From: an uncultured Ruminococcus sp.
GTDB taxonomy: Bacteria; Bacillota; Clostridia; Oscillospirales; Ruminococcaceae
NCBI GenBank assembly: GCA_937926145.1
Contig: CALANW010000011.1
Span: forward strand, 1-64,000
Reading direction: 5' to 3'
Length of the DNA stretch: 64,000 nucleotides
Part shown: in pieces, positions 7,284 to 15,685 of the stretch
Position numbering within the stretch: the first letter of the stretch is position 1
Layout of the letters: each line of letters opens with the position of its first letter
Made by a program: the position numbers and the translations under genes
Notes under the pieces: model-generated
Database searches by the model: none
Seen by the model: the letters and a program-made list of their open reading frames with translations, nothing else
Told to the model about the DNA's origin: nothing

Positions 7284-10025
7284 TTATTTTAATCCGCTTC
7301 CGCAGCAGTTCTTGTATTTTTTGCCGCTTCCGCATGGGCATGGATCGTTTCTGCCGATCTTTTTGCCTGCTTTTTTAGGTGTATTTGCGAGCGAACCGTC
7401 ACCCGAGGTCTGTGTAGGCTCTGCAACGCGCTCTCTCTGAGGAGCCTGACCGTTGTTTACCTGAATTGTGAAGAGCAGACGGATAGTTTCCTCACGAATG
7501 GATTCTACCATTGCGTCAAACATCTCGAAGCCCTCGAAACGATACTCGACAACAGGGTTTTTCTGACCGTAGGAACGGAGAACGATACCCTTTCTGAGTT
7601 CTTCCATATCATCGATATGAGCCATCCACTTGATGTCAACGACTTTGAGGAGGATAACTCTTTCAAGCTCACGGAGAACCTCCGAGCCGATCTTTTCTTC
7701 CTTAGTTTTGTAGAAGTCGAGCGCTCTTGTGGTGAGCTTTTCCTTTATCTGATCCTTTGTAACGTTAGCGAGCTCTTCCGTTGTGTAGCGGAAGTCGTCC
7801 GTAACGGTGAAAAGACCCATAAAGCGGTCGCGAAGACCTGCGAGATTCCAGTCATCATGGACATTGTCATCGATAAGGTACTGGTCAACGGTTTCGCTTA
7901 TCATATCGCTTATCATCTTAAGAGTATATTCGTGGATATCCTCGCCGCTGAGAACCTTTTCTCTCTGGCTGTAGATGATCTCACGCTGTGCGGACATAAC
8001 ATCGTCATAGTTGAGGACGTTCTTTCTGATAGCGAAGTTTCTGCCTTCGACCTTTTTCTGCGAAGATTCGATGATCTTTGTGAGCATCTTTGCTTCGATA
8101 GGCATATCTTCCTCGACTTTGAGAGTGTCCATCATAGCGGTTATTCTGTCGCCGCCGAAAAGACGCATAAGGTCGTCTTCGAGGGAGAGGAAGAAACGGC
8201 TCTCGCCGACATCGCCCTGACGGCCTGCACGGCCTCGGAGCTGGTTGTCGATACGTCTTGATTCGTGGCGTTCCGTACCGAGGATATAAAGACCGCCCGC
8301 TTCCTTGACCTTTTCAGCCTTTTCCTTTACCTCTGCATCATATTTTGCATAAAGCTCGCGGTAGACCTTTCTTGCTTCGAGAATGGTCTCGTCCTGAGTA
8401 TCGGCATAGCTTACAGCTTCGCTGATAACTTCTTCTTCCATGCCACGCTTCTTCATATCAGCCTTTGCAAGGAACTCAGCGTTACCGCCGAGGATAATAT
8501 CAGTTCCTCGTCCTGCCATATTCGTAGCAATGGTAACTGCGCCGAACTGACCTGCCTGAGCAACGATCTCAGCTTCCTTTTCGTGCTGCTTGGCGTTGAG
8601 GACATTGTGCTTGATGCCTGCGCGCTTGAGCATTGCGGAGAGCTTTTCGGATTTTTCGATAGAGATCGTACCGACGAGAACAGGCTGACCCTTTGCGTGA
8701 CATTCTTCGATCTGGCGGATAGCGGCTTTGAACTTGCCGTTCTCTGTTTTGAAGATAACGTCGGGGTGGTCGATTCTCTGAACGGGACGGTTTGTGGGTA
8801 TCTCGACAACATCGAGCTTGTAAATTTCCTTGAATTCTTCCTGCTCCGTGATAGCAGTACCTGTCATACCGGAGAGCTTGTTGTAAAGACGGAAGTAATT
8901 CTGGAAAGTGATGCTTGCGAGAGTTTTGGACTCGTGAGCGACCTTAACGCCTTCCTTTGCTTCGATAGCCTGATGAAGACCGTCATTGAAACGACGACCC
9001 ATCATAAGTCTGCCCGTGAATTCGTCAACGATGATAACTTCGCCGTCCTTGACAACGTAGTCGATATCGTTCTTCATACAGCCGTTGGCTTTGAGAGCCT
9101 GATTGATGTGGTGAAGAAGCGTTGAATTGTCAGCATCGAAGAGGTTCTCAACGCCGAAGTATTTCTCTGCTTTCTTAACGCCCTGACGGGTGATAGTGGC
9201 TGTCTTAGCCTTTTCATCGATAATGTAGTCGCTGTTTTCGGAGTTTTCTTCCTGATCGACCTTATCGTCCATTTCAACAACGGTGTAAGCTTTGAGCGTC
9301 TTTGCGAACTTGTCAGCCTTGGTGTAAAGCTCTGTGGACTTGTCGCCTCTGCCGCTGATGATAAGAGGGGTTCTTGCTTCATCGATGAGGATCGAGTCAA
9401 CTTCATCGACGATAGCGAAAGCGTGACCTCTCTGTACCTTTTCCTTCAAGTAAATAACCATGTTGTCACGGAGATAGTCGAAACCGAATTCGTTGTTCGT
9501 ACCATAAGTGATATCGCAGTTGTAAGCCGCACGGCGCTGGTCATTGTTGAGCTCGTGGAGGATACAGCCGATAGTAAGTCCGAGGTAGCGGAAAACTTTT
9601 CCCATTTCTTCGGACTGATATTTAGCGAGGTAGTCATTTACCGTAACAACGTGAACGCCCTTGCCGGGGAGCGCATTAAGATAAGCAGCGCAGCAGGCAA
9701 CGAGAGTTTTACCTTCACCTGTTTTCATCTCGGCGATACGTCCCTGAGTAAGAACGATAGCACCGATGATCTGAACGGGGTAAGGCTTTTTTCCGAGAAC
9801 ACGCCAAGCAGCCTCGCGGACTGTAGCGAGAGCCTCGGGGAGGATATCGTCAACGGTTTCGCCGTTAGCGATACGCTCTTTGAAAACATTAGTCTGCGTC
9901 TTGAGAGTTTCCTCCGACATTGCGGCATAATCATCTTCAAGTGCAAGAACTTTATTCTTAATAGGTTCTATCTTAGCAAGCTCACGCTTACTGTAGCTGC
10001 CAAAAAGACCGTCAAACATACCCAT
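7284..10025 (-). CDS. secA: Preprotein translocase ATPase SecA
   Basis: SecA is the motor that pushes preproteins through SecYEG. The protein carries the Walker A sequence (AEMKTGEGKTLVA), the DEAD-type box (DEVDSILIDEARTPLIISG), motif TNMAGRGTDI, GRAGRQGD, and a C-terminal zinc-binding SEC-C motif (GRNDPCPCGSGKKYKNCCG). About 913 residues is normal. The start is taken as ATG 10025 (MGMFDGLFGSYSKREL). AAAGGTGG lies upstream; ATG 10034 is possible but only 1-2 nt from the Shine-Dalgarno, and the longer frame up to 10094 has no family support. It is followed by its own terminator. Confidence 0.97.
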   Translation of the reverse strand: MGMFDGLFGSYSKRELAKIEPIKNKVLALEDDYAAMSEETLKTQTNVFKERIANGETVDDILPEALATVREAAWRVLGKKPYPVQIIGAIVLTQGRIAEMKTGEGKTLVACCAAYLNALPGKGVHVVTVNDYLAKYQSEEMGKVFRYLGLTIGCILHELNNDQRRAAYNCDITYGTNNEFGFDYLRDNMVIYLKEKVQRGHAFAIVDEVDSILIDEARTPLIISGRGDKSTELYTKADKFAKTLKAYTVVEMDDKVDQEENSENSDYIIDEKAKTATITRQGVKKAEKYFGVENLFDADNSTLLHHINQALKANGCMKNDIDYVVKDGEVIIVDEFTGRLMMGRRFNDGLHQAIEAKEGVKVAHESKTLASITFQNYFRLYNKLSGMTGTAITEQEEFKEIYKLDVVEIPTNRPVQRIDHPDVIFKTENGKFKAAIRQIEECHAKGQPVLVGTISIEKSEKLSAMLKRAGIKHNVLNAKQHEKEAEIVAQAGQFGAVTIATNMAGRGTDIILGGNAEFLAKADMKKRGMEEEVISEAVSYADTQDETILEARKVYRELYAKYDAEVKEKAEKVKEAGGLYILGTERHESRRIDNQLRGRAGRQGDVGESRFFLSLEDDLMRLFGGDRITAMMDTLKVEEDMPIEAKMLTKIIESSQKKVEGRNFAIRKNVLNYDDVMSAQREIIYSQREKVLSGEDIHEYTLKMISDMISETVDQYLIDDNVHDDWNLAGLRDRFMGLFTVTDDFRYTTEELANVTKDQIKEKLTTRALDFYKTKEEKIGSEVLRELERVILLKVVDIKWMAHIDDMEELRKGIVLRSYGQKNPVVEYRFEGFEMFDAMVESIREETIRLLFTIQVNNGQAPQRERVAEPTQTSGDGSLANTPKKAGKKIGRNDPCPCGSGKKYKNCCGSGLK

Positions 10026-10165
10026 TATAGACATTCCACCTTTAAATTCATTTGGACTTCCAAAAAACCTTTCACGGCAGCGTAATTGCGTCAACTTGAT
10101 TCTGTCCGTGCTTCAATATTCTGAACGACCATAGATATACTATATAAATATTAATATACTCTTAA

Positions 10166-10194
10166 ATTATATAACAAAATCGCGGTTTTGTCAA
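10166..10194 (-). promoter_or_regulatory. Predicted secA promoter
   Basis: On the minus strand TTGACA (plus positions 10189-10194) and TATAAT (10166-10171) are separated by 17 bp, both consensus. The 5' leader to the chosen secA start is about 135 nt. Confidence 0.8.
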
Positions 10195-10265
10195 TGGTTA
10201 TTTACATCTTATTTCGCCGCGTATTTTGTAGGAAGTGCTATAATTTGTCGGGTGGAAAAAAGCCC

Positions 10266-10294
10266 TTGAAATAATCCCTACAATATGCTATAAT
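10266..10294 (+). promoter_or_regulatory. Predicted promoter of the O-acetylhomoserine sulfhydrylase gene
   Basis: TTGAAA (10266-10271) and TATAAT (10289-10294) with a 17-bp spacer. The leader is about 40 nt, too short for an S-box or T-box, so no methionine riboswitch is present. Confidence 0.75.
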
Positions 10295-10340
10295 TTATGG
10301 GTATTACTATGAAAATAAACCTTAACAGGAGGAATTTTAA

Positions 10341-11627
10341 ATGAAAGAAATGAGCAAGGACGCAAAGATCGAAACCAAGTGTCTTCACGCAGGCTATTCG
10401 CCAAAGAACGGCGAACCGCGCGTTGTGCCTATCGTACAGAGCACAACTTATGTCTATGATTCTACGGACGATGTAGCCGCTGTTTTTGATGACCCGACAA
10501 AGAGCCTTATCTACTCGCGCTTTGAGAACCCCACGACCGATGCTGTTGAAAAGAAGATAGCCGCTCTTGAGGGCGGTGCTGCCGCTATGTGTACTTCAAG
10601 CGGTCAGGCGGCTTCGCTTTTGTCTATCCTCAACATTCTCGAAGCAGGCGACAGCTTTATCGCTTCGTCAGCAATTTACGGCGGAACTATCAACCTCTTC
10701 GGCGTAACGCTCAAAAGAATGGGCATCGAGTGTATATGGGTGAATTCCGACGCAAGCGAGGACGAGATCAACGCCGCATTCAAGGACAACACAAAGGCTG
10801 TTTTCGGCGAAACTATCGCAAACCCTGCACTCAACGTATTCGATATCGAAAAGTGGGCAAACTGCGCTCACGCACACGGCGTTCCGCTCATCGTTGACAA
10901 TACATTCGCAACGCCTATCCTTTGCAGACCTATCGAATGGGGCGCAGATATTGTTATCCACTCCACATCGAAGTATATGGACGGCCATGCAGTTCAGGTC
11001 GGCGGCGTTATCGTTGACAGCGGCAAATTCGACTGGACTAACGGAAAGTTCCCCTGTATGACCGAACCCGACGAAAGCTACCACGGCATTGTTTATACCG
11101 AGAAGTATCCTGTCGCACCGTATATCACAAAGGCAAGAATGCAGCTTATGCGTGACTTCGGCTGTTATCCTGCAGCTAATTCATCGTTCCTGCTCAACCT
11201 CGGACTTGAAACACTCGCAGTAAGAATGCCAAAATATTGCGAGAACGCACTCAAAGTCGCAAAGTTCCTCCAGACGAGTGATAAGGTTGAGAGCGTGTTC
11301 TATCCTGCACTTGAGGGCAACAAATATAAGGCTCTCGCAGATAAATATCTCCCACTCGGCACGAGCGGCGTAATTTCCGTTTCGATAAAGGGCGGCAGAG
11401 ATAACGCAGTAAAGTTTATGGACAGCTTAAAGCTCGCATCGAACGAAGTACACGTTGCCGATATCCGTACCTGCGTGCTTCACCCTGCGTCCGCAACGCA
11501 CAGACAGCTCACCGATGAACAGCTCGCCGCAGCAGGCATCGACGGCGGACTTATCCGTCTTTCGGTCGGACTTGAAAATGTTGACGATATCATCGCAGAT
11601 GTAAAGCAGGCGCTGGATAATATATAA
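10341..11627 (+). CDS. metY: O-acetylhomoserine sulfhydrylase (Cys/Met metabolism PLP enzyme)
   Basis: Predicted to make homocysteine from O-acetylhomoserine and sulfide, the direct sulfhydrylation route to methionine. The 428 residues match the family length. KCLHAGY at the start, YSRFENPTTDAVEKKIAALEG, the PLP lysine in STSKYMDGH (about residue 210) and LRLSVG-type C-terminus (LIRLSVGLENVDDII) are typical of MetY-type rather than MetB/MetC enzymes. AGGAGG (10327-10332) lies 8 nt before the ATG. It is a single-gene unit, transcribed divergently from secA. The 3' side runs into composite repeat VI, whose first hairpin may terminate it. Confidence 0.9.
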   Translation: MKEMSKDAKIETKCLHAGYSPKNGEPRVVPIVQSTTYVYDSTDDVAAVFDDPTKSLIYSRFENPTTDAVEKKIAALEGGAAAMCTSSGQAASLLSILNILEAGDSFIASSAIYGGTINLFGVTLKRMGIECIWVNSDASEDEINAAFKDNTKAVFGETIANPALNVFDIEKWANCAHAHGVPLIVDNTFATPILCRPIEWGADIVIHSTSKYMDGHAVQVGGVIVDSGKFDWTNGKFPCMTEPDESYHGIVYTEKYPVAPYITKARMQLMRDFGCYPAANSSFLLNLGLETLAVRMPKYCENALKVAKFLQTSDKVESVFYPALEGNKYKALADKYLPLGTSGVISVSIKGGRDNAVKFMDSLKLASNEVHVADIRTCVLHPASATHRQLTDEQLAAAGIDGGLIRLSVGLENVDDIIADVKQALDNI

Positions 11628-11725
11628 TTATGAATTCGGAATGCGGAATTCGGAATTATTGTTGTTCCGTAAAGTTTTGCTGAATACTGAATTTTGAGGG
11701 GCGGATTTATATCCGCTCCTTTTTG

Positions 11726-11754
11726 TTGACATTTTTCACCATATATGATAGAAT
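11726..11754 (+). promoter_or_regulatory. Promoter of the small toxin-like gene
   Basis: TTGACA (11726-11731) and TAGAAT (11749-11754) with a 17-bp spacer. It implies an mRNA starting near 11761, a leader of about 40 nt and a transcript of about 215 nt ending at the terminator near 11976. Confidence 0.8.
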
Positions 11755-11794
11755 AATATCTGCTGCCGCTCCGTCCGCTTAACTGTGGAAAGGA

Positions 11795-11836
11795 GGTGAA
11801 TATGGTGGGACTTATTTCAACTATTAGTTCGTTTCT
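11795..11836 (+). repeat. Direct repeat DRa/DRb, toxin copy (translation initiation region)
   Basis: GGTGAATATGGTGGG (11795-11809), TCAACTATT (11817-11825) and TTCGTTTCT (11828-11836) recur in the same order downstream at 11976-12010 as GGTGAACATAGTGGG, TCAACTATT and CGTTTCT. The two mismatches in the first block become G-U wobbles in an mRNA/antisense duplex, so all 15 positions can pair. Confidence 0.85.
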
Positions 11837-11915
11837 TATTTCTGTTGTAGCGGGAATAGTTTCAAATTTTGTGTTTGAAACTATCCGCAAGTGGCTGAAC
11901 AGAGGAAAGAAGTAA
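11802..11915 (+). CDS. 37-residue hydrophobic peptide, putative type I toxin (Fst/par-like)
   Basis: A very short gene with a near-perfect Shine-Dalgarno (AAAGGAGGTGA, 11790-11800) just before ATG 11802 and stop TAA 11913-11915. The peptide starts MVGLISTISSFLIS, continues as one membrane-spanning segment to about residue 25, and ends with a basic tail (RKWLNRGKK). This is the layout of Fst/Ldr-type pore or membrane toxins, although I see no clear sequence match to Fst itself. It has its own promoter, a bidirectional terminator 22 bp after the stop, and a convergent antisense transcript. That transcript is complementary to the Shine-Dalgarno, start codon and codons 2-12. It could instead be a harmless small membrane protein; toxicity is inferred. 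Confidence 0.75.
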   Translation: MVGLISTISSFLISVVAGIVSNFVFETIRKWLNRGKK

Positions 11916-11934
11916 AAGAAAGGCAGCACAGCAC

Positions 11935-12010
11935 AAAAAACACGCAGAGTTGCAGCTCTGCGTGTTTTCTTTTTTGGTGAACATAGTGGGTTCATCAACT
12001 ATTCGTTTCT
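11935..12010 (-). ncRNA. Predicted antisense antitoxin RNA (about 75 nt)
   Basis: A consensus promoter on the minus strand would start transcription near 12010 and run leftward to the shared hairpin, ending in TTTTTT near 11931-11936. The first 35 nt of this RNA are complementary to the toxin mRNA around its ribosome binding site, start codon and early codons, because plus-strand 11976-12010 repeats 11795-11836. The last 40 nt are complementary to the toxin mRNA terminator. This is the RNA I/RNA II arrangement of the enterococcal par locus. The ends are inferred from promoter and terminator positions only. Confidence 0.75.
11937..11976. terminator. Bidirectional terminator shared by toxin mRNA and antisense RNA
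   Basis: AAAACACGCAGAG (11937-11949) and CTCTGCGTGTTTT (11956-11968) form a perfect 13-bp stem with a 6-nt loop. A T-rich run follows on the plus strand (TTTTCTTTTTT) and a T run on the minus strand (GTGTTTTTT), so it can end transcription in both directions. Confidence 0.9.
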
Positions 12011-12016
12011 GTGATT

Positions 12017-12045
12017 ATTATATCACAGAAATATAGTATTGTCAA
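12017..12045 (-). promoter_or_regulatory. Promoter of the antisense RNA
   Basis: On the minus strand TTGACA (plus positions 12040-12045) and TATAAT (12017-12022) with a 17-bp spacer; both boxes are consensus, so it is predicted to be stronger than the toxin promoter. It does not serve the PHP gene, whose start is about 0.9 kb away at 12904 and which reads into this region. Confidence 0.85.
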
Positions 12046-12214
12046 GAACCTTAAATTTATTCCATAAAATAAGATCGGACGTTGTTTTATTGAATATTGT
12101 AAAAATGTTATCAAAAGGGCGCAGAAATAGAATCCGTCCCTACGAAATCAGGATTTTCAACGTAAACTCCCGAATCAAAAATAATTCCGAATTCCGAATT
12201 CCTAATTCCGAATT

Positions 12215-12904
12215 TTACTTAATGTTTCCCTCCAAAAGTGTTATCTTTCTGCTCAAAACCGCATTTTTGTAGTCAAGATAAGACTTTATCGGCGTTTCCG
12301 TAAGTATTCCGCCGCCGAAGTATCTCTCGGTCGTGCTGTGTGAGTCCGAACCTGCCGTTTCGGGAAGATCGTACCATTCGGCGTAGGTCTTGGCGCGCTT
12401 GTTGAATTCCTTGTTGAAGTGCGAAGCGTTTATTACCTCTATCGCATCAACATTGTGCGGACAGAGCGTGAAGCGCTTGATATAGTCAACATCGCGGAAC
12501 GGGTGCGCCTGCACAACGAAAAATCCGCAGCTTCGGCAGTAGTTGAGAACGTCCGTTATCTCGTAATTCACGTCGAGAATGTTTCCGTTTTCGATAAGCC
12601 ATTGCTTGTCAGGACCGTAAAGAAGAAAATCCGCACCGTAAAAGGTGTATTCAACGCCGAAAAATACGTCCAAACCTATCTTGTCACCGTGCGCCTTTGC
12701 GTTTTCATAGCCTTTGCAGTAAAACTCGATGCGGTCTTTCCACGGGAGATCACGCGGAACGGCGGAGTTGCCGTTGAAAAAATGGTCGGTGACAAAGATT
12801 CCGTCGTAACCCTCGTCTTTGTATTTCTGAGCCATTTCCGCGCCAGTTGACATTCCGCAGCCGCTTGCTTCGGAGGTGTGGCAGTGAGTTTCGTATTTGT
12901 ACAT
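12215..12904 (-). CDS. PHP-domain phosphoesterase
   Basis: A 229-residue protein of the PHP fold. It has an N-terminal metal motif (YETHCHTSEASGCG, residues 3-16), VTDHFF, then QAHPFRD and a C-terminal GSDSHS. The His/Asp set is the one that binds two or three metals in PHP phosphatases. Substrate unknown; relatives include histidinol phosphatase and PolC exonuclease domains, but this is a free-standing small member. I chose ATG 12904, preceded by GGAAAGGAAG; the longer frame to 12958 lies inside pepV. It begins 1 bp after the pepV stop codon and is surely co-transcribed with it. The stop codon abuts the right arm of composite repeat VI. Confidence 0.85.
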   Translation of the reverse strand: MYKYETHCHTSEASGCGMSTGAEMAQKYKDEGYDGIFVTDHFFNGNSAVPRDLPWKDRIEFYCKGYENAKAHGDKIGLDVFFGVEYTFYGADFLLYGPDKQWLIENGNILDVNYEITDVLNYCRSCGFFVVQAHPFRDVDYIKRFTLCPHNVDAIEVINASHFNKEFNKRAKTYAEWYDLPETAGSDSHSTTERYFGGGILTETPIKSYLDYKNAVLSRKITLLEGNIK

Positions 12905-12905
12905 T

Positions 12906-14276
12906 TTATTCTTCCTTTCCGCAAAGGGCAATGATCGCATTTGTGTAAATTTCAGCATTCAGAAGCAGGCTTTCTTCCTTGATGAACTCGTCTGCACCGT
13001 GCATATTGTTCTCGTCACCGGGGAATTCTGCACCGAATGCAACGCCGTTTTCGGTTTCGTGGACGTAAGTTCCGCCGCCGATAGCGATAGGCTCGCCCTT
13101 TTCGCCAGTGACGCTTTCATAAACGTTAAGAAGCGTTTTTACGAAGTCACTTTCCGCCGAAACGTGGTGAGGTTCGCTCTGCATAATAGGTTCAGCGCTT
13201 ACGCCGACAGCCTTTGCCGCGTTTTCAAGCTTTGAGAGTATGCCTTTGCAGCTTTCGCAGACGGGGAAGCGGATATCCTGCGTGCAGACAAGCTTTCCGC
13301 CCGAAATTTCAGCCATACTTAAAACAGTTGTGACCGCGCCCGATACCTCGTCCGAGCATTTTATTCCGCAGCTTGCGCCGTCCGTTTCGCCGAACGGGAA
13401 AAGTGCCGCAAATGCCTTTGCTTCATCGATATCACATTCGGCAAGAAGCTTCAAAAGTGCGGTCAGAGCGTTAGTTCCAAGCTCGGGTGTCGAAGCATGT
13501 GCGCTCCTGCCGTGAGCGGAAATATCGGTGAGTCCGTTTTCTTCGGTTATGTCAAATTTAACTTCAAGCGCAAGCTTTTCAGCCGACCTGCGGAGCACTT
13601 CGGCAGGAATTTTCACCTGCGCTTTTGCAGCTTCGGGGACAGCGTTCACCATTGCGCCGCCGCTTATCGAAACTATCTTTTCACACTTATGCGAAAGCTT
13701 TATGCGCATCATTCCCTTTTCGATGTTTATGAGCGGAAAAGAGCCGTCGGGCGTGAAAAGCAGCGGGGGAAAGCTTTCTTTCTTTTGATAATACTCCATA
13801 TCGGCAGAGCCGTTTTCCTCGTTGCTGCCGAGGATAAGACGAACGTTTCTGTCAATTGTAAAGCCGAGTTCCTTTACACATCGCATAGCATAAAGCGCCG
13901 CTATCGCAGGGCCTTTGTCGTCAATAGCACCTCGTCCGAAGAGCTTTCCGTCCTCGGCTGTAAGCTCAAACGGCGGCTTTGTCCAGCCGTTTCCCTCGGG
14001 AACGACATCAAGGTGACAAAGTATGCCGAGGTGCTTTTCGCCGTTATCGAGCAGGTCGGCGGAAATTGCGTAGTTATCGCAGTTGTGAGTGACAAAGCCA
14101 TACTTTTGGCAGATCTCCTCGGCCTTGCGGAGAGCCTTAACGTTGTTTTCGCCGAAAGGGCAGCCCTCGGACGGCTCGGACATAACGGAGGGTATCTTTA
14201 TAAGCTCCGCAAGGTCGCTGACCATTTCGTCACGTTTTGACACGATGTAGTTTTTTATCATTTCTTTTCTGTTCAT
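12906..14276 (-). CDS. pepV: Dipeptidase PepV-like (M20 family metallopeptidase)
   Basis: Predicted cytoplasmic zinc dipeptidase or aminoacyl dipeptide hydrolase. Its 456 residues show the M20 catalytic series: LCHLDVVPEG (first zinc His and adjacent Asp, about residues 87-91), GAIDDKGP (bridging Asp, about 119), GSNEENGS (general base and ligand Glu, about 152-154), a lid domain with SAHGRSAHAS, and a C-terminal MHGADEFI with the last zinc His. GGGTYVHE is also typical of the Sapep/PepV group. It heads a two-gene unit with the PHP protein. Dipeptidase activity is inferred from family. Confidence 0.9.
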   Translation of the reverse strand: MNRKEMIKNYIVSKRDEMVSDLAELIKIPSVMSEPSEGCPFGENNVKALRKAEEICQKYGFVTHNCDNYAISADLLDNGEKHLGILCHLDVVPEGNGWTKPPFELTAEDGKLFGRGAIDDKGPAIAALYAMRCVKELGFTIDRNVRLILGSNEENGSADMEYYQKKESFPPLLFTPDGSFPLINIEKGMMRIKLSHKCEKIVSISGGAMVNAVPEAAKAQVKIPAEVLRRSAEKLALEVKFDITEENGLTDISAHGRSAHASTPELGTNALTALLKLLAECDIDEAKAFAALFPFGETDGASCGIKCSDEVSGAVTTVLSMAEISGGKLVCTQDIRFPVCESCKGILSKLENAAKAVGVSAEPIMQSEPHHVSAESDFVKTLLNVYESVTGEKGEPIAIGGGTYVHETENGVAFGAEFPGDENNMHGADEFIKEESLLLNAEIYTNAIIALCGKEE

Positions 14277-14363
14277 AAATTTCCTCCCAATAACGGTTCA
14301 TTCCCACAAATATAATGTACGGAGACCGAACAAACTAAATCTGCGGATATTACTTTTTTTACG

Positions 14364-14400
14364 CAAAAACGAGCGCAGCAAAGCGAAGCGTGGCGTGAAC
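14364..14400. repeat. Short dispersed repeat, GAGCG...AAGCGAAGCGTGGCG type
   Basis: AAAACGAGCG followed by AAGCGAAGCGTGGCG resembles the reverse complement of the tandem repeat units at 56958-57150. It lies between the start of pepV and the terminator of the membrane-protein gene. Function unknown. Confidence 0.5.
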
Positions 14401-14421
14401 CGCCCGCAGGGGCATCCCTGC

Positions 14422-14454
14422 AAAAAGGCTGCCCGTTTATTTTCGGGCAGCCTT
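14422..14454 (-). terminator. Terminator of the deacetylase-bactofilin-membrane protein group
   Basis: Read on the minus strand, AAGGCTGCCCG and CGGGCAGCCTT form a perfect 11-bp stem with an 8-nt loop, followed by TTT. It starts 5 bp after the last gene of the group. Confidence 0.9.
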
Positions 14455-14458
14455 GGCT

Positions 14459-15670
14459 TTATTTCTTTCTCTGAGCTGTTCCCTGTCTGCGAGCGCCGTT
14501 TTTTGCAGGCGCAGCGGCTTTCTTCTTTGAAAAGCTCGTTGTATAGTAAGATTCAATATTTGCGTTGGTCGCAAGCTGTATCGCAACTATAGCGCAGATC
14601 GCGATAACGACGATGAAGCATATAAGCGTTTCAAAATAGTTATCGGGCTTTCTCTCGGTGTCGAGCGCATAATTTACGCAGGTATAGACCGTATAAACGG
14701 TTTCTGCTGAGAAGAAAACGCAGGAGGTAAGTCTGAAGAAATTTGCTTTGAGCAGCATGAGAAGTGCAAAAATAACGCCGCCCATTGAAGCATAGTTGAT
14801 TATATTAAGGTTGTCGGGGTTGAGCTTCGTATACATCACGAGCGAAGCCGCAATTCCGCCTATTGCCATAAGCACAAGCGAAAACAGACCCTTTTTTGCT
14901 CTTTTTACCTTTTGCTCATGCATAAGGTTTTTGTAAAGCTCGGCGCTGTTTTTCTTGTTTACGCCCTTTGGACGGGAATCGATCTCTTTCTGCAAACGCT
15001 CCTTTATGAGCTGCTTTTCGTCACGGTCAAGAGCCTCCTGCGAATCGAAAGTCGCTTTCTTTTTGAGCGGAGCGGCGGCGAAAATTTCGTCTGACATTTC
15101 CTCGACCTTGGGGCGGTTTCCTATCTCCCTTGCAAGGTCGTCAAGCTCCTGCTGTTTGCGCTTGTCATCGCGTTCCTGCTGCTTATAGTTATACCCCATA
15201 TCGCTTATCATATCCGCGGTGACTTCAACATCTTCGAGATTGTGATAAGCTTCCGCTTCGGCAAGCTTCTTTGCCTTTGCAGCTTCTATGCGGTCCTGCT
15301 CTTCGTTTTCACGGATAAGCTCCTCAACGGTCTTTCCTCTGCGGTAGCCGTCATCTTCGTAGTCATAGCTTTCCTCTTCAACGGGAGCGGGATGGTGCGG
15401 CGGCTCCGAGATATCGGGCGCGTCGCTTACGGCTGCTTCGGTGACATTATCGTAAATTTCTTCGTCTGCTGCAGGTTCTTCGGTCGGCTGTTCGTCCTGA
15501 ACTGGCGGAGCTTTTTCAGCCTGCTGTTCAGCCTTTTTCGCATCGGCAAGGGCATTGAGATTTCCGCCCATTTTTTGCAGATCGCGTTCAAAACGGGGAA
15601 CATAGCCGCTGTTATTTGTGCCGGTTTCTGTATCTATCGGGTCAAATATATCGTTGCCGTTGTTTTCCAT
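14459..15670 (-). CDS. Membrane protein with long acidic cytoplasmic N-terminus, function unknown
   Basis: I do not recognise a family. The 403 residues divide into a charged, low-complexity and probably coiled N-terminal 250 residues (rich in Glu, Asp, Lys and Ala, with EEQDRIEAAKAKKLAEAEAY), then about four transmembrane segments (around residues 262-282, 290-325 and 345-372), and a basic tail rich in Lys, Ala and Arg (SFSKKKAAAPAKNGARRQG). It starts 15 bp after the bactofilin gene and ends the same transcription unit. A partner or anchor of the bactofilin scaffold is a reasonable guess, not shown by sequence. Confidence 0.75.
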   Translation of the reverse strand: MENNGNDIFDPIDTETGTNNSGYVPRFERDLQKMGGNLNALADAKKAEQQAEKAPPVQDEQPTEEPAADEEIYDNVTEAAVSDAPDISEPPHHPAPVEEESYDYEDDGYRRGKTVEELIRENEEQDRIEAAKAKKLAEAEAYHNLEDVEVTADMISDMGYNYKQQERDDKRKQQELDDLAREIGNRPKVEEMSDEIFAAAPLKKKATFDSQEALDRDEKQLIKERLQKEIDSRPKGVNKKNSAELYKNLMHEQKVKRAKKGLFSLVLMAIGGIAASLVMYTKLNPDNLNIINYASMGGVIFALLMLLKANFFRLTSCVFFSAETVYTVYTCVNYALDTERKPDNYFETLICFIVVIAICAIVAIQLATNANIESYYTTSFSKKKAAAPAKNGARRQGTAQRKK

Positions 15671-15685
15671 TAGATCAACTCCGTT

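Larger units (their letters stand above)
11632..12214. repeat. Composite intergenic repeat VI carrying the toxin-antitoxin-like locus
   Basis: The left arm (11632-11660) is an array of GGAATTCG/GGAATGCG units starting 5 bp after the metY stop codon. The right arm (12180-12214) is the inverted array, ending one base before the stop codon of the PHP gene. Next to the left arm is a GGGGCGGAT...ATCCGCTCC hairpin followed by TTTTT (about 11697-11724). Near the right arm a diverged GGGACGGATTC block, read on the minus strand, ends in CCCTTTT and may terminate the PHP gene. Between these modules, where other copies carry long hairpins, sits the 37-codon gene with its antisense RNA. Confidence 0.8.

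Noticed and set aside
8265..9125. 286-codon plus-strand frame opposite secA
   Set aside because: Lies wholly inside SecA-coding sequence on the other strand, no ribosome binding site, residue composition typical of an antisense shadow (high Leu, Cys, Phe).
7284..10025. Intein or frameshift in secA
   Set aside because: All motor and C-terminal motifs are in one uninterrupted frame of normal length.
10295..10340. S-box or T-box riboswitch before metY
   Set aside because: Predicted leader is only about 40 nt, too short for either.
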